DNA from: TMED23 sp964643045
Lineage (GTDB): Bacteria > Pseudomonadota > Alphaproteobacteria > Rhodospirillales > UBA2165
DNA length: 28,589 bases
Assembly: GCA_964643045.1 (NCBI GenBank)
Contig: CAZXSC010000025.1
Span: forward strand, 1-28,589
Direction: 5' to 3'
Shown here: positions 1 through 7,782 of the stretch, in pieces
Position numbering within the stretch: position 1 is the first letter of the stretch
Layout of the letters: every line of letters begins with the position of its first letter
Notes under the pieces: model-generated
What the model saw: the letters and a program-made list of their open reading frames with translations, nothing else
Databases searched by the model: none
Told to the model about the DNA's origin: nothing
Made by a program: the position numbers and the translations under genes

Positions 1-2
1 GA

Positions 3-458
3 CAAGGCACCTTTACCTTTGCCAAAAGTGGAAATAAATACGTAGGTGAGTGGAAGAATAACAAAAGAAACGGACAAGGCACCTTTACCTTTGCCAATGG
101 AACCGTAAAAGAAGGTATCTGGAGAAATAATATATTCCAGTATGCGAGGAAAGCCCCTACAACTGAACCTAAAGTCATAGCTAAAAATCAAACTCCTAAA
201 TCCTGTCCCGGCACATACAAACCCAGTTGGAATAACTGCATCGGAACCCGTACCTTCAATAGTGGCAAAAAATATCAAGGACAATGGCGATCTGGAAAAG
301 AACATGGAACTGGAACCCTGACCTATGCCGATGGTGAGAAATACGTAGGGGGGTTTAAAGATGGGCTTCATCATGGCGAAGGAACCATCACCCAAGCTAA
401 TGGCAAGGTGTTGAAGGGTATCTGGGAGAACGACAAGTTTAAGTCAGAGAGGAAGTAG
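3..458 (+). CDS. MORN-repeat protein, C-terminal part (5' end outside window)
   Basis: The reading frame is open from the left edge to TAG at 456-458 and encodes about 151 residues. It shows repeated MORN units of the form G-x-G-T-x-T-(F/Y)-A-(N/D)-G-x-K-Y-x-G-x-(W/F)-K. Two sit at the left edge, then a linker holds a C-P-G-T-Y-K segment and a W-N-N-C-I-G segment, and two or three more units follow before a basic tail. The first two units are nearly identical in DNA: bases 1-25 recur at 73-97, a 72-base period that points to recent tandem duplication. MORN proteins are usually scaffolds or lipid- and envelope-binding proteins, and nothing here points to an enzyme. The two cysteines would suit an exported protein, but the N-terminus is not in the window. 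Confidence is high for the family and low for a role. Confidence 0.85.
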   Translation, partial: QGTFTFAKSGNKYVGEWKNNKRNGQGTFTFANGTVKEGIWRNNIFQYARKAPTTEPKVIAKNQTPKSCPGTYKPSWNNCIGTRTFNSGKKYQGQWRSGKEHGTGTLTYADGEKYVGGFKDGLHHGEGTITQANGKVLKGIWENDKFKSERK

Positions 459-510
459 CTAAGAAGCTTGGATAGTTCACATCCAGATATTTTTATGACA
501 AGATATGGTC

Positions 511-618
511 ATGACTAGATTACTCACAACATTAAGCCTCATGCTGACTGTGCTGATAGGAAGTACAGGGGTTAGTTATGGCCAACTGAAACCCCTTTTC
601 ACGAGGATAAAAAGATGA
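511..618 (+). CDS. 35-residue signal-peptide-like stub, stop overlapping the next ORF
   Basis: An ATG at 511 opens 35 codons whose first 25 residues look like a Sec signal peptide: basic start (MTR), hydrophobic core (LLTTLSLMLTVLIGS), then a small-residue region ending S-Y-G-Q. The frame stops after ten more residues at TGA 616-618, overlapping the ATG of the next ORF as ATGA. Leaders of this type normally precede Sel1 or MORN exported proteins. I therefore read it as the surviving 5' end of a decayed exported-protein gene. A real short peptide coupled to the downstream ORF cannot be excluded. Confidence 0.35.
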   Translation: MTRLLTTLSLMLTVLIGSTGVSYGQLKPLFTRIKR

Positions 619-923
619 CCAAAAAAATCAGCTCACAGAAAGAATTTGCTTCCATAAAATCGAAATTCAACTCGGCAAGCGACTTTCGGGCATTCAAAAA
701 AGATTACTTTTTTGATCCTGCTTCCCGGGTCGAACTGACCGGCATGCAAAGAACTCAGACGTTGCGGAAGAAAAGCGGAGCGCGGTGGGACATCTTTGGT
801 GTATTCCGGACTGGGATGACTATCGCAGAATTCAATCGGTCAGCGAAACAAGTCTCATCTGGGGCGGAGCGGGATGCCGATGTTTTTATAGCGCTGTACA
901 AAGGGTTTATTTGCCTTATTTAG
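615..923 (+). CDS. hypothetical protein, 102 residues, possibly a gene remnant
   Basis: This ATG-to-stop ORF encodes a basic protein with no family motif that I recognise. It has no signal peptide. The middle is rich in Arg and Lys, and the last dozen residues are hydrophobic. The start overlaps the stop of the preceding signal-peptide-like stub by four bases (ATGA), which is a typical coupling arrangement. Composition becomes more GC-rich from about 770, and other frames also stay open there, so the downstream half may be non-coding or fused foreign sequence. It could be a real small gene or part of a decayed exported-protein gene. I assign no function. Confidence 0.3.
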   Translation: MTKKISSQKEFASIKSKFNSASDFRAFKKDYFFDPASRVELTGMQRTQTLRKKSGARWDIFGVFRTGMTIAEFNRSAKQVSSGAERDADVFIALYKGFICLI

Positions 924-968
924 GAAGATGATGGGATTTGGTTGCCCAAAAAAGTGTAGTAATGCCCG

Positions 969-1310
969 TCAGGGTAAGAACCCGCCCCGCCGCATCTCAT
1001 TGGTGATCCGCCTTAGCTCTGCATTGATAGCCTTGATCCGTGAAACATGGGCCATGGACCGTCGTCCGTGTTTCGTATTAGCCGCAATGACCCGGGCCTT
1101 CCCTTCGGGAGTTCTCGGACCCGTACTCTTACCGCCATGCAGTTGGCACCGGGTTTTGTTTTTGAGGGCTGGTTTAAGGCAGGCTGATCCGCGACGTGTC
1201 TTAGCCCCGCACCTGGTCCCCGGCCAGTGGTCCCCGAACCGGGTTTTAAATCCCGCTTCAGCGAGGTTATTAGGGTTAGTTATAGTTACCATTTGTTCTA
1301 CGCCATTCAC
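969..1310 (-). CDS. HGGXSTG-domain protein
   Basis: The product is 113 residues and carries the diagnostic pattern of the HGGxSTG family. A cysteine occurs in C-G-A-K-T-R-R-G, a second in A-C-L-K-P and a third in T-R-C-Q-L-H-G-G, followed directly by K-S-T-G-P-R-T-P-E-G-K. The Cys/Cys/Cys/His set looks like a small zinc knuckle. The C-terminal third is basic and helical (R-I-K-A-I-N-A-E-L-R-R). Such proteins are common in alphaproteobacterial accessory DNA and prophages and their function is unknown; nucleic-acid binding is only an inference. The longest frame starts with GTG at 1310, and an ATG at 1292 is an alternative, neither with a clear ribosome-binding site. GC is visibly higher than in the flanking AT-rich DNA, which suggests acquisition. 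The open frame on the opposite strand across this interval is a shadow. Confidence 0.8.
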   Translation of the reverse strand: MNGVEQMVTITNPNNLAEAGFKTRFGDHWPGTRCGAKTRRGSACLKPALKNKTRCQLHGGKSTGPRTPEGKARVIAANTKHGRRSMAHVSRIKAINAELRRITNEMRRGGFLP

Positions 1311-1456
1311 GGGGTCATGTGATAAATATTATAATATAGCATCGTACGACCCCCGCTTCTAGGAACTTCGTCATTGAGAATAAGAGTGTTGAGAGAGAGT
1401 CCTCAAATTAGTTTAATTTATTATTATATATCAATGTGTTAAAATAATTCTATTAT

Positions 1457-1481
1457 CCTACCCACGTCTGTACCCACGTTA
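1457..1481 (-). repeat. 25-base perfect repeat with GTGGGTA doublet (copy 1)
   Basis: These 25 bases recur exactly at 9083-9107 in the same orientation. Read on the minus strand, the core is GTGGGTA-N5-GTGGGTAGG with spacer CAGAC. The second copy lies just upstream of an integrase start, so this copy may mark the other side of, or an earlier, integration. No integrase coding sequence is recognisable next to this copy. The surrounding stretch from 1311 to 1587 is AT-rich and contains no gene that I can support. Confidence 0.7.
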
Positions 1482-1587
1482 GGAATACTGCTTAAATTCA
1501 CTTTTGCAGGTTTTTATGGCATTATTTGCCATCGCGTAATTAACAAAAATAAACCCGTTTAGTTTCTGTTTTCCGAAAGATGTTTGA

Positions 1588-2058
1588 ATGAGAAAAATAT
1601 TATTTATATTCATACTAATAATTGTGTTCCCAAATTCACCTCATAGTGCACCCGTCGATAACGTCAAATGGGAAGTTATTAACTTTGTGGGCGAAAAGTG
1701 GTATACAAAACCAAATAATATTATTGGTAAATTCCAGACTTGGGAAATGTATATGCCGACTGAAGGTGTATTTTATAACTGCCCAACTCAATCAAATGTC
1801 AATGCGCGTGAAAGCAAAACTTATAACACGTATAAGCTTGAGGAATTGCTGGCAAATAAAGAATTTAAATTATTTAAAAAGTATAGGAAACATCTTGGAC
1901 TGCCACATGACACCTATTATGTGCAAAGAATTACGTGTGAAGGAGATGATAAGTATAGGAATGTTCTGTATCCTTTCGTAACACCTGACAAATATGATGT
2001 CGCGTATTATCCATTTGAAGGTGGGATATATGTGCTGAAACCTGCAAAGGAAGATTGA
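1588..2058 (+). CDS. exported hypothetical protein, 156 residues
   Basis: ATG at 1588 opens a clear Sec signal peptide (MRK followed by about 13 hydrophobic Ile/Leu/Phe residues, then P-H-S-A-P with a likely cut after S-A). The mature part is about 135 residues. It is rich in Tyr, Trp and Lys and has two cysteines (about residues 65 and 117) that could pair in the periplasm. I do not recognise a family. A second open frame inside it (1622-1981) is a shadow. It is followed after 114 bases by the caspase-like gene on the same strand. No strong ribosome-binding site precedes the start. Confidence 0.7.
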   Translation: MRKILFIFILIIVFPNSPHSAPVDNVKWEVINFVGEKWYTKPNNIIGKFQTWEMYMPTEGVFYNCPTQSNVNARESKTYNTYKLEELLANKEFKLFKKYRKHLGLPHDTYYVQRITCEGDDKYRNVLYPFVTPDKYDVAYYPFEGGIYVLKPAKED

Positions 2059-2172
2059 GTTAGACCCAAGTTTACATATAGTCTTGAAAATTATATGGAT
2101 ATTCTGGTTCCGATTTTAACGCATCTAAAGGCTAATCTTGGCTTCAGATGATAAATAAAGTATCCTAAATAT

Positions 2173-3333
2173 ATGAAGTATTTCCGATTATTGGGACTCA
2201 TTCTGCTCGTATCAATTATTTTTTCAGCAACAAAAACTTATGCTGAGAAGCGGATTGCATTTGTTCTTGGTGTTCAATCGTATAAAAAAGCACCACTTGC
2301 TAACCCTATTAATGATGCACGTATAATAGCAAGAGCATTTGTTAAGGTCGGTTTCCAGGTATCAAGATATACTGACTTAACCTATGCTGGTTTTCGAAAG
2401 AGATTTTCTGAATTTGCCTCACAGATAACGCCCACGAGCACTGTCGCCTTTTATTTTTCCGGTCACGGACTCCAAACAAATGGAGTTAATGTTCTGATAC
2501 CTCTAGCTATGAGCAATGCTTCCCAATCGATTAATTTAAATAAAGTAATGGCCACAATGGAAAGGGCTAAATACGGTGTAAAACTTGTATTTATAGATGC
2601 GTGCCGCAGCCGGCCGTTAACTCGCTCAATCGAGACCTCAATAATTAAATCTGCCAAGGTGGGTTTAGCAGACATGGTCAGACCGATTGGAACCATCATC
2701 AGTTTTGCCACGGCCCCAGGTAAAACCGCCTCAGATGGCAGTGGAGGGAATAGTCCCTACACCCGGGCCTTGGCAGAAAATATTACAACTCCAGGAATTA
2801 GCATAAATAATGTTTTAGGAAGAACCGGACTGAGGGTCTCACAATTAACGAACAATCGCCAAATTAGCTGGTACAATTCATCATTAGTAGATGATTTTTA
2901 CTTAAACGGAAGACATCCGAACACACAGGTTGCAAGTGTTCTGACAGCCCCTGATCAGGATGAAAGCCCAGAAAACCATCAATTATTGGCTCTTAGACCT
3001 ATAGTTGCACTAATAAGAGAGAGAAAATTTGATTTATCATTCAAGAAAACTATCGATCTCGCAACTACTGATAACCAAAAAGCTAAAATGCTACTCTCTA
3101 CACACTATTTAAAAGGTTGGGGAACGCCTATCAATATTCCAAAGGCTATACATATTCTATCAGATGTAAGTATAAAAGGTGACCCCAAAGCTGCGTTCTA
3201 TCTATCAAAAATCTATTTCAAAGGACTATTCAAACAGAAACGAAGTATAAGAAAAGGAATTAAATGGCTAGAGATTGCCGCTAGGCATGGCCATAAAAAG
3301 GCTCAAGGCATTGTATTGAAGTTAAAAAAATAG
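2173..3333 (+). CDS. exported caspase-family (peptidase C14) protein with Sel1-like C-terminus
   Basis: The product is 386 residues. Residues 1-24 form a signal peptide (cleavage near T-Y-A-E). Residues 27-245 match the caspase/metacaspase p20 fold: R-I-A-F-V-L-G-V-Q-S-Y at the first strand, N-D-A-R at the specificity helix, catalytic His98 in F-Y-F-S-G-H-G, and catalytic Cys144 in V-F-I-D-A-C-R. S-P-Y-T-R-A-L lies downstream, as in bacterial members. After a linker, residues 295-386 carry Sel1/TPR-like helices (K-A-I-H-I-L and K-G-I-K-W-L-E-I-A-A pairs with A-x-F-Y-L-S). The catalytic dyad looks intact, so cysteine-protease activity with basic P1 preference is a family-based inference. It heads an apparent operon: the next gene begins about 33 bases later and the third overlaps the second. 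The exported location is notable, since many bacterial caspases used in defence are cytoplasmic. Confidence 0.88.
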   Translation: MKYFRLLGLILLVSIIFSATKTYAEKRIAFVLGVQSYKKAPLANPINDARIIARAFVKVGFQVSRYTDLTYAGFRKRFSEFASQITPTSTVAFYFSGHGLQTNGVNVLIPLAMSNASQSINLNKVMATMERAKYGVKLVFIDACRSRPLTRSIETSIIKSAKVGLADMVRPIGTIISFATAPGKTASDGSGGNSPYTRALAENITTPGISINNVLGRTGLRVSQLTNNRQISWYNSSLVDDFYLNGRHPNTQVASVLTAPDQDESPENHQLLALRPIVALIRERKFDLSFKKTIDLATTDNQKAKMLLSTHYLKGWGTPINIPKAIHILSDVSIKGDPKAAFYLSKIYFKGLFKQKRSIRKGIKWLEIAARHGHKKAQGIVLKLKK

Positions 3334-3366
3334 ATAATGATAGTATAAAATCAAGGAAGGGTCGTG

Positions 3367-4632
3367 ATGTCACTGAATTCAATAAACCAAACGGTTGGGG
3401 AATTTATTAATCCCGATACTAATGCACTGAGAACTCATTCGAATGCTGGCACTGAAGATGGCAAAAACGACGTGCCGGATTCAAAATCAGAAACTTACGG
3501 AACCTACGAACAGGCGATTATTAATAGTGCGCAGGGTGGATGGAATAAATTTTTAGATGCCTATAGAAACGAGGTTTCTGAAATAACCCAGCAAATTTCT
3601 GAGTTAAAACAAGAAATTGATCAGAAAATTGTTTCTAACATTAAACAATTACAAACAGACAAAAATGCTGAGATTGACAAACTAAATAGAACGAAAGGCC
3701 CTCAATCTGCAGAAAGACAATACATACTTGAAGAGCATAATAATTCAAAGAAAACAGTTGAAAATCTGCAAACTTTACTAAATCGCCCCGTTGAGACACA
3801 TTATAGTTCATTTTATCTACCCCTCCTATTTTGCTTAGCATTTGCTGAAATTGGGATTAACCAACTTTCATTTACTGCTGTTGGATTTGGTGAAGGTATA
3901 TATGCCGTTATTCTAGCTTTAGCTGCCGGTGTAATATTTTTATTTTTTGCGCATACTACGGGAAAAGAACTAAAAGGTTTAACCTGTAAAGAGATCCAAC
4001 CTAATGTAAGCAAGGTTTACTCAGCACTGACAATTATCAATGTACTGATGTTTATTATAATGTATTTTCTAGCTGTTGCCCGCCAAAGTCTTGCTCGTTT
4101 GCAAGGAGACAGTGATGAACCATTGTCAGAATTGGGTTTAAGCCAAGCAGGTGAGGTTGTTAATCTCACAGCAAAAGCGGTGGAAGACCTCTCTCTAGGA
4201 AACGAGGGTATTTTCCTTCTAATTATCAATTTAGCCATCTACTGTGTTGGAACGGCTGCTTCTTTTTATCGGCATGACCCTCACCCTCAGTATGAAAAAG
4301 CAGAAAAAGAGTATAAAAAATACTCTGAAAAGCTCTACCAACATAAGCAAAGCCACGAAACCCTTGTGAGTGACTTAGAGGCTTCTTCCCAAAAAAAGAT
4401 TGAATTTCAAAACAATAATACATCACAAAAAGAAAAAGAAATTAATCGATTAGAAGGAAAATTAGAGAATTCAGAAGAAGAAAGGAAGAATACCCTTAGT
4501 CAAGTTGCAAATGGTCTAAATCAATCTCTACTAGCTTACTATCGGGCAAATCAAACCGCACGCTCATCTCCTGCCCCAAAATATTTCTCAAAACAAAAAA
4601 TTAAAGACATCGAGAACCTATTTAATGACTAG
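3367..4632 (+). CDS. four-helix membrane protein with coiled coils on both flanks
   Basis: The product is about 421 residues with no family I can name. The N-terminal 140 residues are hydrophilic with a predicted coiled coil at roughly 65-138 (Q-Q-I-S-E-L-K-Q-E-I pattern). Four hydrophobic segments lie near 148-168, 176-196, 218-238 and 282-302. Residues 310-385 form a second charged coiled coil. Both soluble ends should be on the same side, probably cytoplasmic. A GTG at 3364 precedes the ATG at 3367; the strong purine run AAGGAAGG ending at 3360 sits six bases from the ATG, so I choose 3367. Its stop overlaps the start of the next gene by eight bases, which indicates translational coupling. 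The layout suggests a membrane scaffold linking a cytoplasmic coiled-coil assembly to the two exported partners encoded on either side. Confidence 0.8.
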   Translation: MSLNSINQTVGEFINPDTNALRTHSNAGTEDGKNDVPDSKSETYGTYEQAIINSAQGGWNKFLDAYRNEVSEITQQISELKQEIDQKIVSNIKQLQTDKNAEIDKLNRTKGPQSAERQYILEEHNNSKKTVENLQTLLNRPVETHYSSFYLPLLFCLAFAEIGINQLSFTAVGFGEGIYAVILALAAGVIFLFFAHTTGKELKGLTCKEIQPNVSKVYSALTIINVLMFIIMYFLAVARQSLARLQGDSDEPLSELGLSQAGEVVNLTAKAVEDLSLGNEGIFLLIINLAIYCVGTAASFYRHDPHPQYEKAEKEYKKYSEKLYQHKQSHETLVSDLEASSQKKIEFQNNNTSQKEKEINRLEGKLENSEEERKNTLSQVANGLNQSLLAYYRANQTARSSPAPKYFSKQKIKDIENLFND

Positions 4633-5344
4633 AGTTTTTTTGTTCATAGTAGTGTTAACTTCATCTTTCATGTCGGCACATGGAGTGCAAGCCAAAAACG
4701 ATTGGTGTTCAAAAAAATCGCCACATTATATCATTCACTGGATGAATAAAACGACCACGAGTAGAACCGGCAAAGAAGCTGTCCTTACTGCGCTGAAATT
4801 CCATTTCAGAAACATCTATAAAGACTTTGGCTCCCGTATAACACTTATTCAACATACAAAGACAAGCATCAGAAGCAAATACTCAAGTTGTATCCCCGGA
4901 TGTGCAGAGAAAGGTGCCTTTGGAAAACTTGCGGAACAAATGGGGGGATATGGTTGCTCAAGTACGCTTGCAGATAAAAGGTTAAAGAAAGAAATCAAAC
5001 CAAAACTTAACTATCTTGTGAGACAAATGATAAATGCAGCCCCAGAAGAGAACGTCGGCACATTTAATGAACTCATTCGAGCTGCCAATTATCATGAAAA
5101 ACAGCAGTATAAACAAAAAGTTGAGATCATTTTCTTAGCGTCAATGAACCCCCTAACCAGCAGCAGAGATATGCACAAAGACCACGACACTGCCTTTGTT
5201 AAGACGGTTTTGAGTACCAAATCTGCACCGAAGTCTCTCTCAAAACTTTCTGTAACTTGTATTGGGGGAAATATGAAAAACGCTACTTTTTGGCGCGATA
5301 TTTTTGAGGCGTATTCAGTCGAACCGAGTTTAGATTGCAACTAG
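4625..5344 (+). CDS. exported vWA-like protein with degenerate metal site
   Basis: The product is 239 residues with a signal peptide (residues 1-23, ending V-Q-A-K). The mature domain has the layout of exported von Willebrand factor A-like proteins that I know from alphaproteobacteria: a first strand (H-Y-I-I-H-W-M-N-K-T-T-T), a helix, a second strand after G-S-R-I-T-L-I, a C-I-P-G-C-x-E-K-G insertion with paired cysteines, a T-F-N-E-L-I-R-A-A helix, a V-E-I-I-F-L-A-S-M-N strand, and a final V-T-C-I-G-G with F-W-R-D-I-F-E-A-Y helix. The first strand lacks the D-x-S/T-x-S metal motif, so metal binding is doubtful. Assignment is by pattern and moderate. It is the third gene of the caspase operon. 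Its TAG stop shares the four bases CTAG with the stop of the convergent gene. Confidence 0.65.
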   Translation: MTRVFLFIVVLTSSFMSAHGVQAKNDWCSKKSPHYIIHWMNKTTTSRTGKEAVLTALKFHFRNIYKDFGSRITLIQHTKTSIRSKYSSCIPGCAEKGAFGKLAEQMGGYGCSSTLADKRLKKEIKPKLNYLVRQMINAAPEENVGTFNELIRAANYHEKQQYKQKVEIIFLASMNPLTSSRDMHKDHDTAFVKTVLSTKSAPKSLSKLSVTCIGGNMKNATFWRDIFEAYSVEPSLDCN

Positions 5345-6996
5345 CAATTTTTTTCAATTAATTTAGAACTAGTTTCCTTATCTTTAGGGGACAAAATCCT
5401 TGATTTTGTTTTTAAGAGTTTTTTTATTGCTGAACAGGCAAATGACTTTTCATCACTATTACTAAAATATCCTAATTCACCTACGAGTTCAATTATTGCT
5501 TTAGTATTCTGGTTTTGCACGGCCATTTTAATACATTTTTTTGCTAATACTTCATCACCGTGTGATGCCATGTTTTGCTTGGCAAGGAGCCAGCATTGGT
5601 AAGCAGCCTCAGTGTTTCCATATTCATAGCCCTTTTTATAATAGCGCAGGGCGGTGACTTCTTTATCAACTTCAGTATTTTCGGGTTTAATCTTCCCGCC
5701 CTCGTAATCATTTCCCATTCTCAAGCAAGCATTTGATGAACCTTTTTCGCAAGCCATATCCCTAAGTCTGAGAGTGCTTCCCATATCTTTGTAAGACCTC
5801 TCATAAATATCTGCGAATTTTGCCAAAACGTATCCCTTTAACTGTCCACTGCATTCATTATTGATAATATTGAATTGCTCCTCAGATAGCTTCTTAGGGT
5901 TTAGAATAGCCTTCTTTTGATTATTGAGTAATTCGCACTTTTGAGGTGATGGTAAATTTACTAAGCTGGTTAGAGGCAAACTTATAGCATCTCCGCCGTC
6001 TCCACTGGCAAGAGCAACATATATCTCTTGAGATTTCTTATCTCCTTTATTCATCCCACCCGTAGAATATTTTTTTGCCAGCTTCTTATCTAAGGGGAAC
6101 CCCTTCTTTGCATTGAAATAATGGTCCGCGAGAACACCATAGCTGGAACGTCCACCATTTTTTATCGCGGAAACGCAAACTGTCTTCAGAAGAGGAAAGC
6201 GCAGCTGGCGTGTGGCAGCCTTACAATGTTTATCATTTAATTTTTGCTGGGTTAATGCTTTGGCCAACTTTTGGATCTTTGGCTTTAGACCTGGTCTTTT
6301 TAAAGCTTCGGTTGCAATTTCAAAGGCCGAAACCGCAAATTCAATTTCCTCGATGTTGTCATTGTAAAAATTCAACAATGCCGAGACTGCCTCCTCATTT
6401 TTTTTATCTCTCTTAATTGCAATCCTGAGTAATTTCTGAACTTCCGTCTTAGAGCCTTTAATAACTTTTTCTATAATACAACGAGCTACTGGGTATGCTG
6501 CAGACTCCTCCCCACGGTCATCGTAAAGCAATTTAAAATCCTGGCAGCCATTCTCTCGAGCAATACGATTAGGTTGACTGAAAAGCAACTTTGCCTTCTT
6601 TGCACACGCTCGATCGTCTTTTTGTCTACATAATTGATCAGAGTATTGGATTGCTCGTGGTATGTCCTTTCCGAGCTTACTATTCTCACGGCTATAGTTA
6701 TCAATAAGATAGTATATAGCCCGGCGATAATTTTTTTTCGCAGCCTTCTTTATAAAACTATGACCCCTAGGAATGTTAGGGGTGATGGCCTGTCCCCCGT
6801 CAATTAGCATTCTACCGATATAATACATCGCAGTAGGCTCTCCGTTCCTGGAGAGTGCATACAAAAAACGGAATGATTTATTATAATTTTTACTGTTATA
6901 GGCACTTATACCATCTTGAATACGCTGGGCCTCGGCAAAAAAAGGAAACAAGGAAATACCGATCACTGCTGCGGTTAGGATTATAATTTTTTTCAT
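5341..6996 (-). CDS. exported Sel1/TPR-type repeat protein, 551 residues
   Basis: The start ATG at 6996 gives a signal peptide (MKK, hydrophobic I-I-I-L-T-A-A-V-I-G-I-S-L-F-P, cut after A-E-A). The mature protein is mostly alpha-helical repeats. Residues 22-130 contain A-Y-N-S-K-N-Y-N-K-S-F and A-M-Y-Y-I-G-R-M-L-I-D-G-G, and residues 415-500 contain A-C-L-R-M-G-N-D-Y-E-G-G and A-L-R-Y-Y-K-K-G-Y-E-Y-G-N-T-E-A-A-Y-Q-C. Both match the Sel1-like repeat consensus. Many spaced cysteines, as in Hcp-like Sel1 proteins, suggest disulphides in the periplasm. Sel1 proteins are adaptors rather than enzymes. It is convergent with the caspase operon, sharing a stop tetranucleotide with it, and is separately transcribed. 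Function unknown. Confidence 0.75.
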   Translation of the reverse strand: MKKIIILTAAVIGISLFPFFAEAQRIQDGISAYNSKNYNKSFRFLYALSRNGEPTAMYYIGRMLIDGGQAITPNIPRGHSFIKKAAKKNYRRAIYYLIDNYSRENSKLGKDIPRAIQYSDQLCRQKDDRACAKKAKLLFSQPNRIARENGCQDFKLLYDDRGEESAAYPVARCIIEKVIKGSKTEVQKLLRIAIKRDKKNEEAVSALLNFYNDNIEEIEFAVSAFEIATEALKRPGLKPKIQKLAKALTQQKLNDKHCKAATRQLRFPLLKTVCVSAIKNGGRSSYGVLADHYFNAKKGFPLDKKLAKKYSTGGMNKGDKKSQEIYVALASGDGGDAISLPLTSLVNLPSPQKCELLNNQKKAILNPKKLSEEQFNIINNECSGQLKGYVLAKFADIYERSYKDMGSTLRLRDMACEKGSSNACLRMGNDYEGGKIKPENTEVDKEVTALRYYKKGYEYGNTEAAYQCWLLAKQNMASHGDEVLAKKCIKMAVQNQNTKAIIELVGELGYFSNSDEKSFACSAIKKLLKTKSRILSPKDKETSSKLIEKNC

Positions 6997-7077
6997 TCTA
7001 GTGCCTAAATTAGTAAATCATTATTGTTCGGTTATAATTAAATGTTATTCTAGAATAAATTATACTGTAATTCCAAA

Positions 7078-7656
7078 CTATTTTCTTCGCCAATCCCAGG
7101 GCATCATAAACTTACCTTGCCACATCCCAATGCGCCCAGCTTTGGCGTTAGCTTCATCTCTCACATAGTCCATTGAGTATTTTCGATAGGCTACAGCCCA
7201 ACCATTCTCAACCATCCACGCATTTAAGTTAATGGAACCGGCCCTGCATACGGCTATTACCCGACCATAACGATCTGTATCACGTTTACTGCAGGATACG
7301 CGCTTATTACCAATAATTCTTGCGAGTGCCTTAGTTGCTTCTCTACCACAGCGCCACTTGTTACCATTTTTCTCGCAAGTTTGGTTCGTCTCGGGAGCGT
7401 CAATGCCATGAAACCGGATGCGTGTACTTCCGATACGAATAGTATCTCCGTCCGTTATCTTGGGAATGCCGGCAAGAGTTTCTCGCTTAGGTGATGAACG
7501 CCTTTTAGTCTTAGTCTTAGCCTTTGGGCCACGGTGACAATGGTAGTCCCCCGTCTTACGGTTATTGTGGCAACCTTCGCTGTTTAAACCACCACCATGC
7601 GCAAAAACCGGGCTAGATAGAGATAAAAAGATAAGCGGATAAATTAAATAAAGCAT
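7078..7656 (-). CDS. secreted thermonuclease (SNase family) with Cys/His-rich N-terminal motif
   Basis: The product is 192 residues. Residues 1-19 are a signal peptide. Residues 20-41 form a Cys/His motif (H-G-G-G-L then G-C-H-N-N-R-K-T-G-x-Y-H-C-H) of the kind found in secreted YHYH-type metal-binding proteins. Residues 62-185 are a Staphylococcal-nuclease-like domain. D71 in D-G-D-T, R81, D86 and E89 in R-F-H-G-I-D-A-P-E, and R132 in D-R-Y-G-R correspond to the calcium ligands and catalytic Arg/Glu/Arg of the family. All key residues are present, so a calcium-dependent extracellular or periplasmic nuclease is likely. Four more cysteines (94, 103, 122, 137) could stabilise it. The start lies inside a relic repeat (7644-7768). 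Confidence in the family is high; its partner or target is unknown. Confidence 0.92.
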   Translation of the reverse strand: MLYLIYPLIFLSLSSPVFAHGGGLNSEGCHNNRKTGDYHCHRGPKAKTKTKRRSSPKRETLAGIPKITDGDTIRIGSTRIRFHGIDAPETNQTCEKNGNKWRCGREATKALARIIGNKRVSCSKRDTDRYGRVIAVCRAGSINLNAWMVENGWAVAYRKYSMDYVRDEANAKAGRIGMWQGKFMMPWDWRRK

Positions 7657-7768
7657 AACTTAGTAAACCTAGCACCTCTTACATCAACACAACCATGCAT
7701 TTCTTTATACTCTGTAATGGCATCCTTGTGAGCTTTAGCTCAATCGTCTTCCAATCTGCGCGGTTTCT
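7644..7768 (-). pseudogene. 3'-end gene relic, copy A of a duplicated fragment
   Basis: On the minus strand this stretch can be read as A-K-A-H-K-D-A-I-T-E-Y-K-E, then G-x-x-D-V-R-G-A-R-F, ending at TAA 7644-7646. It is clearly homologous at both DNA and protein level to 8762-8884. An in-frame stop lies just upstream of the conserved part, so it is not an intact gene. The thermonuclease ATG lies inside it, so the nuclease upstream region was built on this relic. The parent gene is not recognised. Confidence 0.5.
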
Positions 7769-7782
7769 GCTAAAATCTCAAA

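Noticed and set aside
928..1362. Plus-strand open frame of 144 codons
   Set aside because: It lies opposite the HGGXSTG gene, whose motif is diagnostic; the plus frame has no recognisable motif and is a GC-driven shadow.
1622..1981. Second plus-strand frame inside the exported hypothetical gene
   Set aside because: No signal peptide or motif; the overlapping frame from 1588 has a clear leader and sensible composition.
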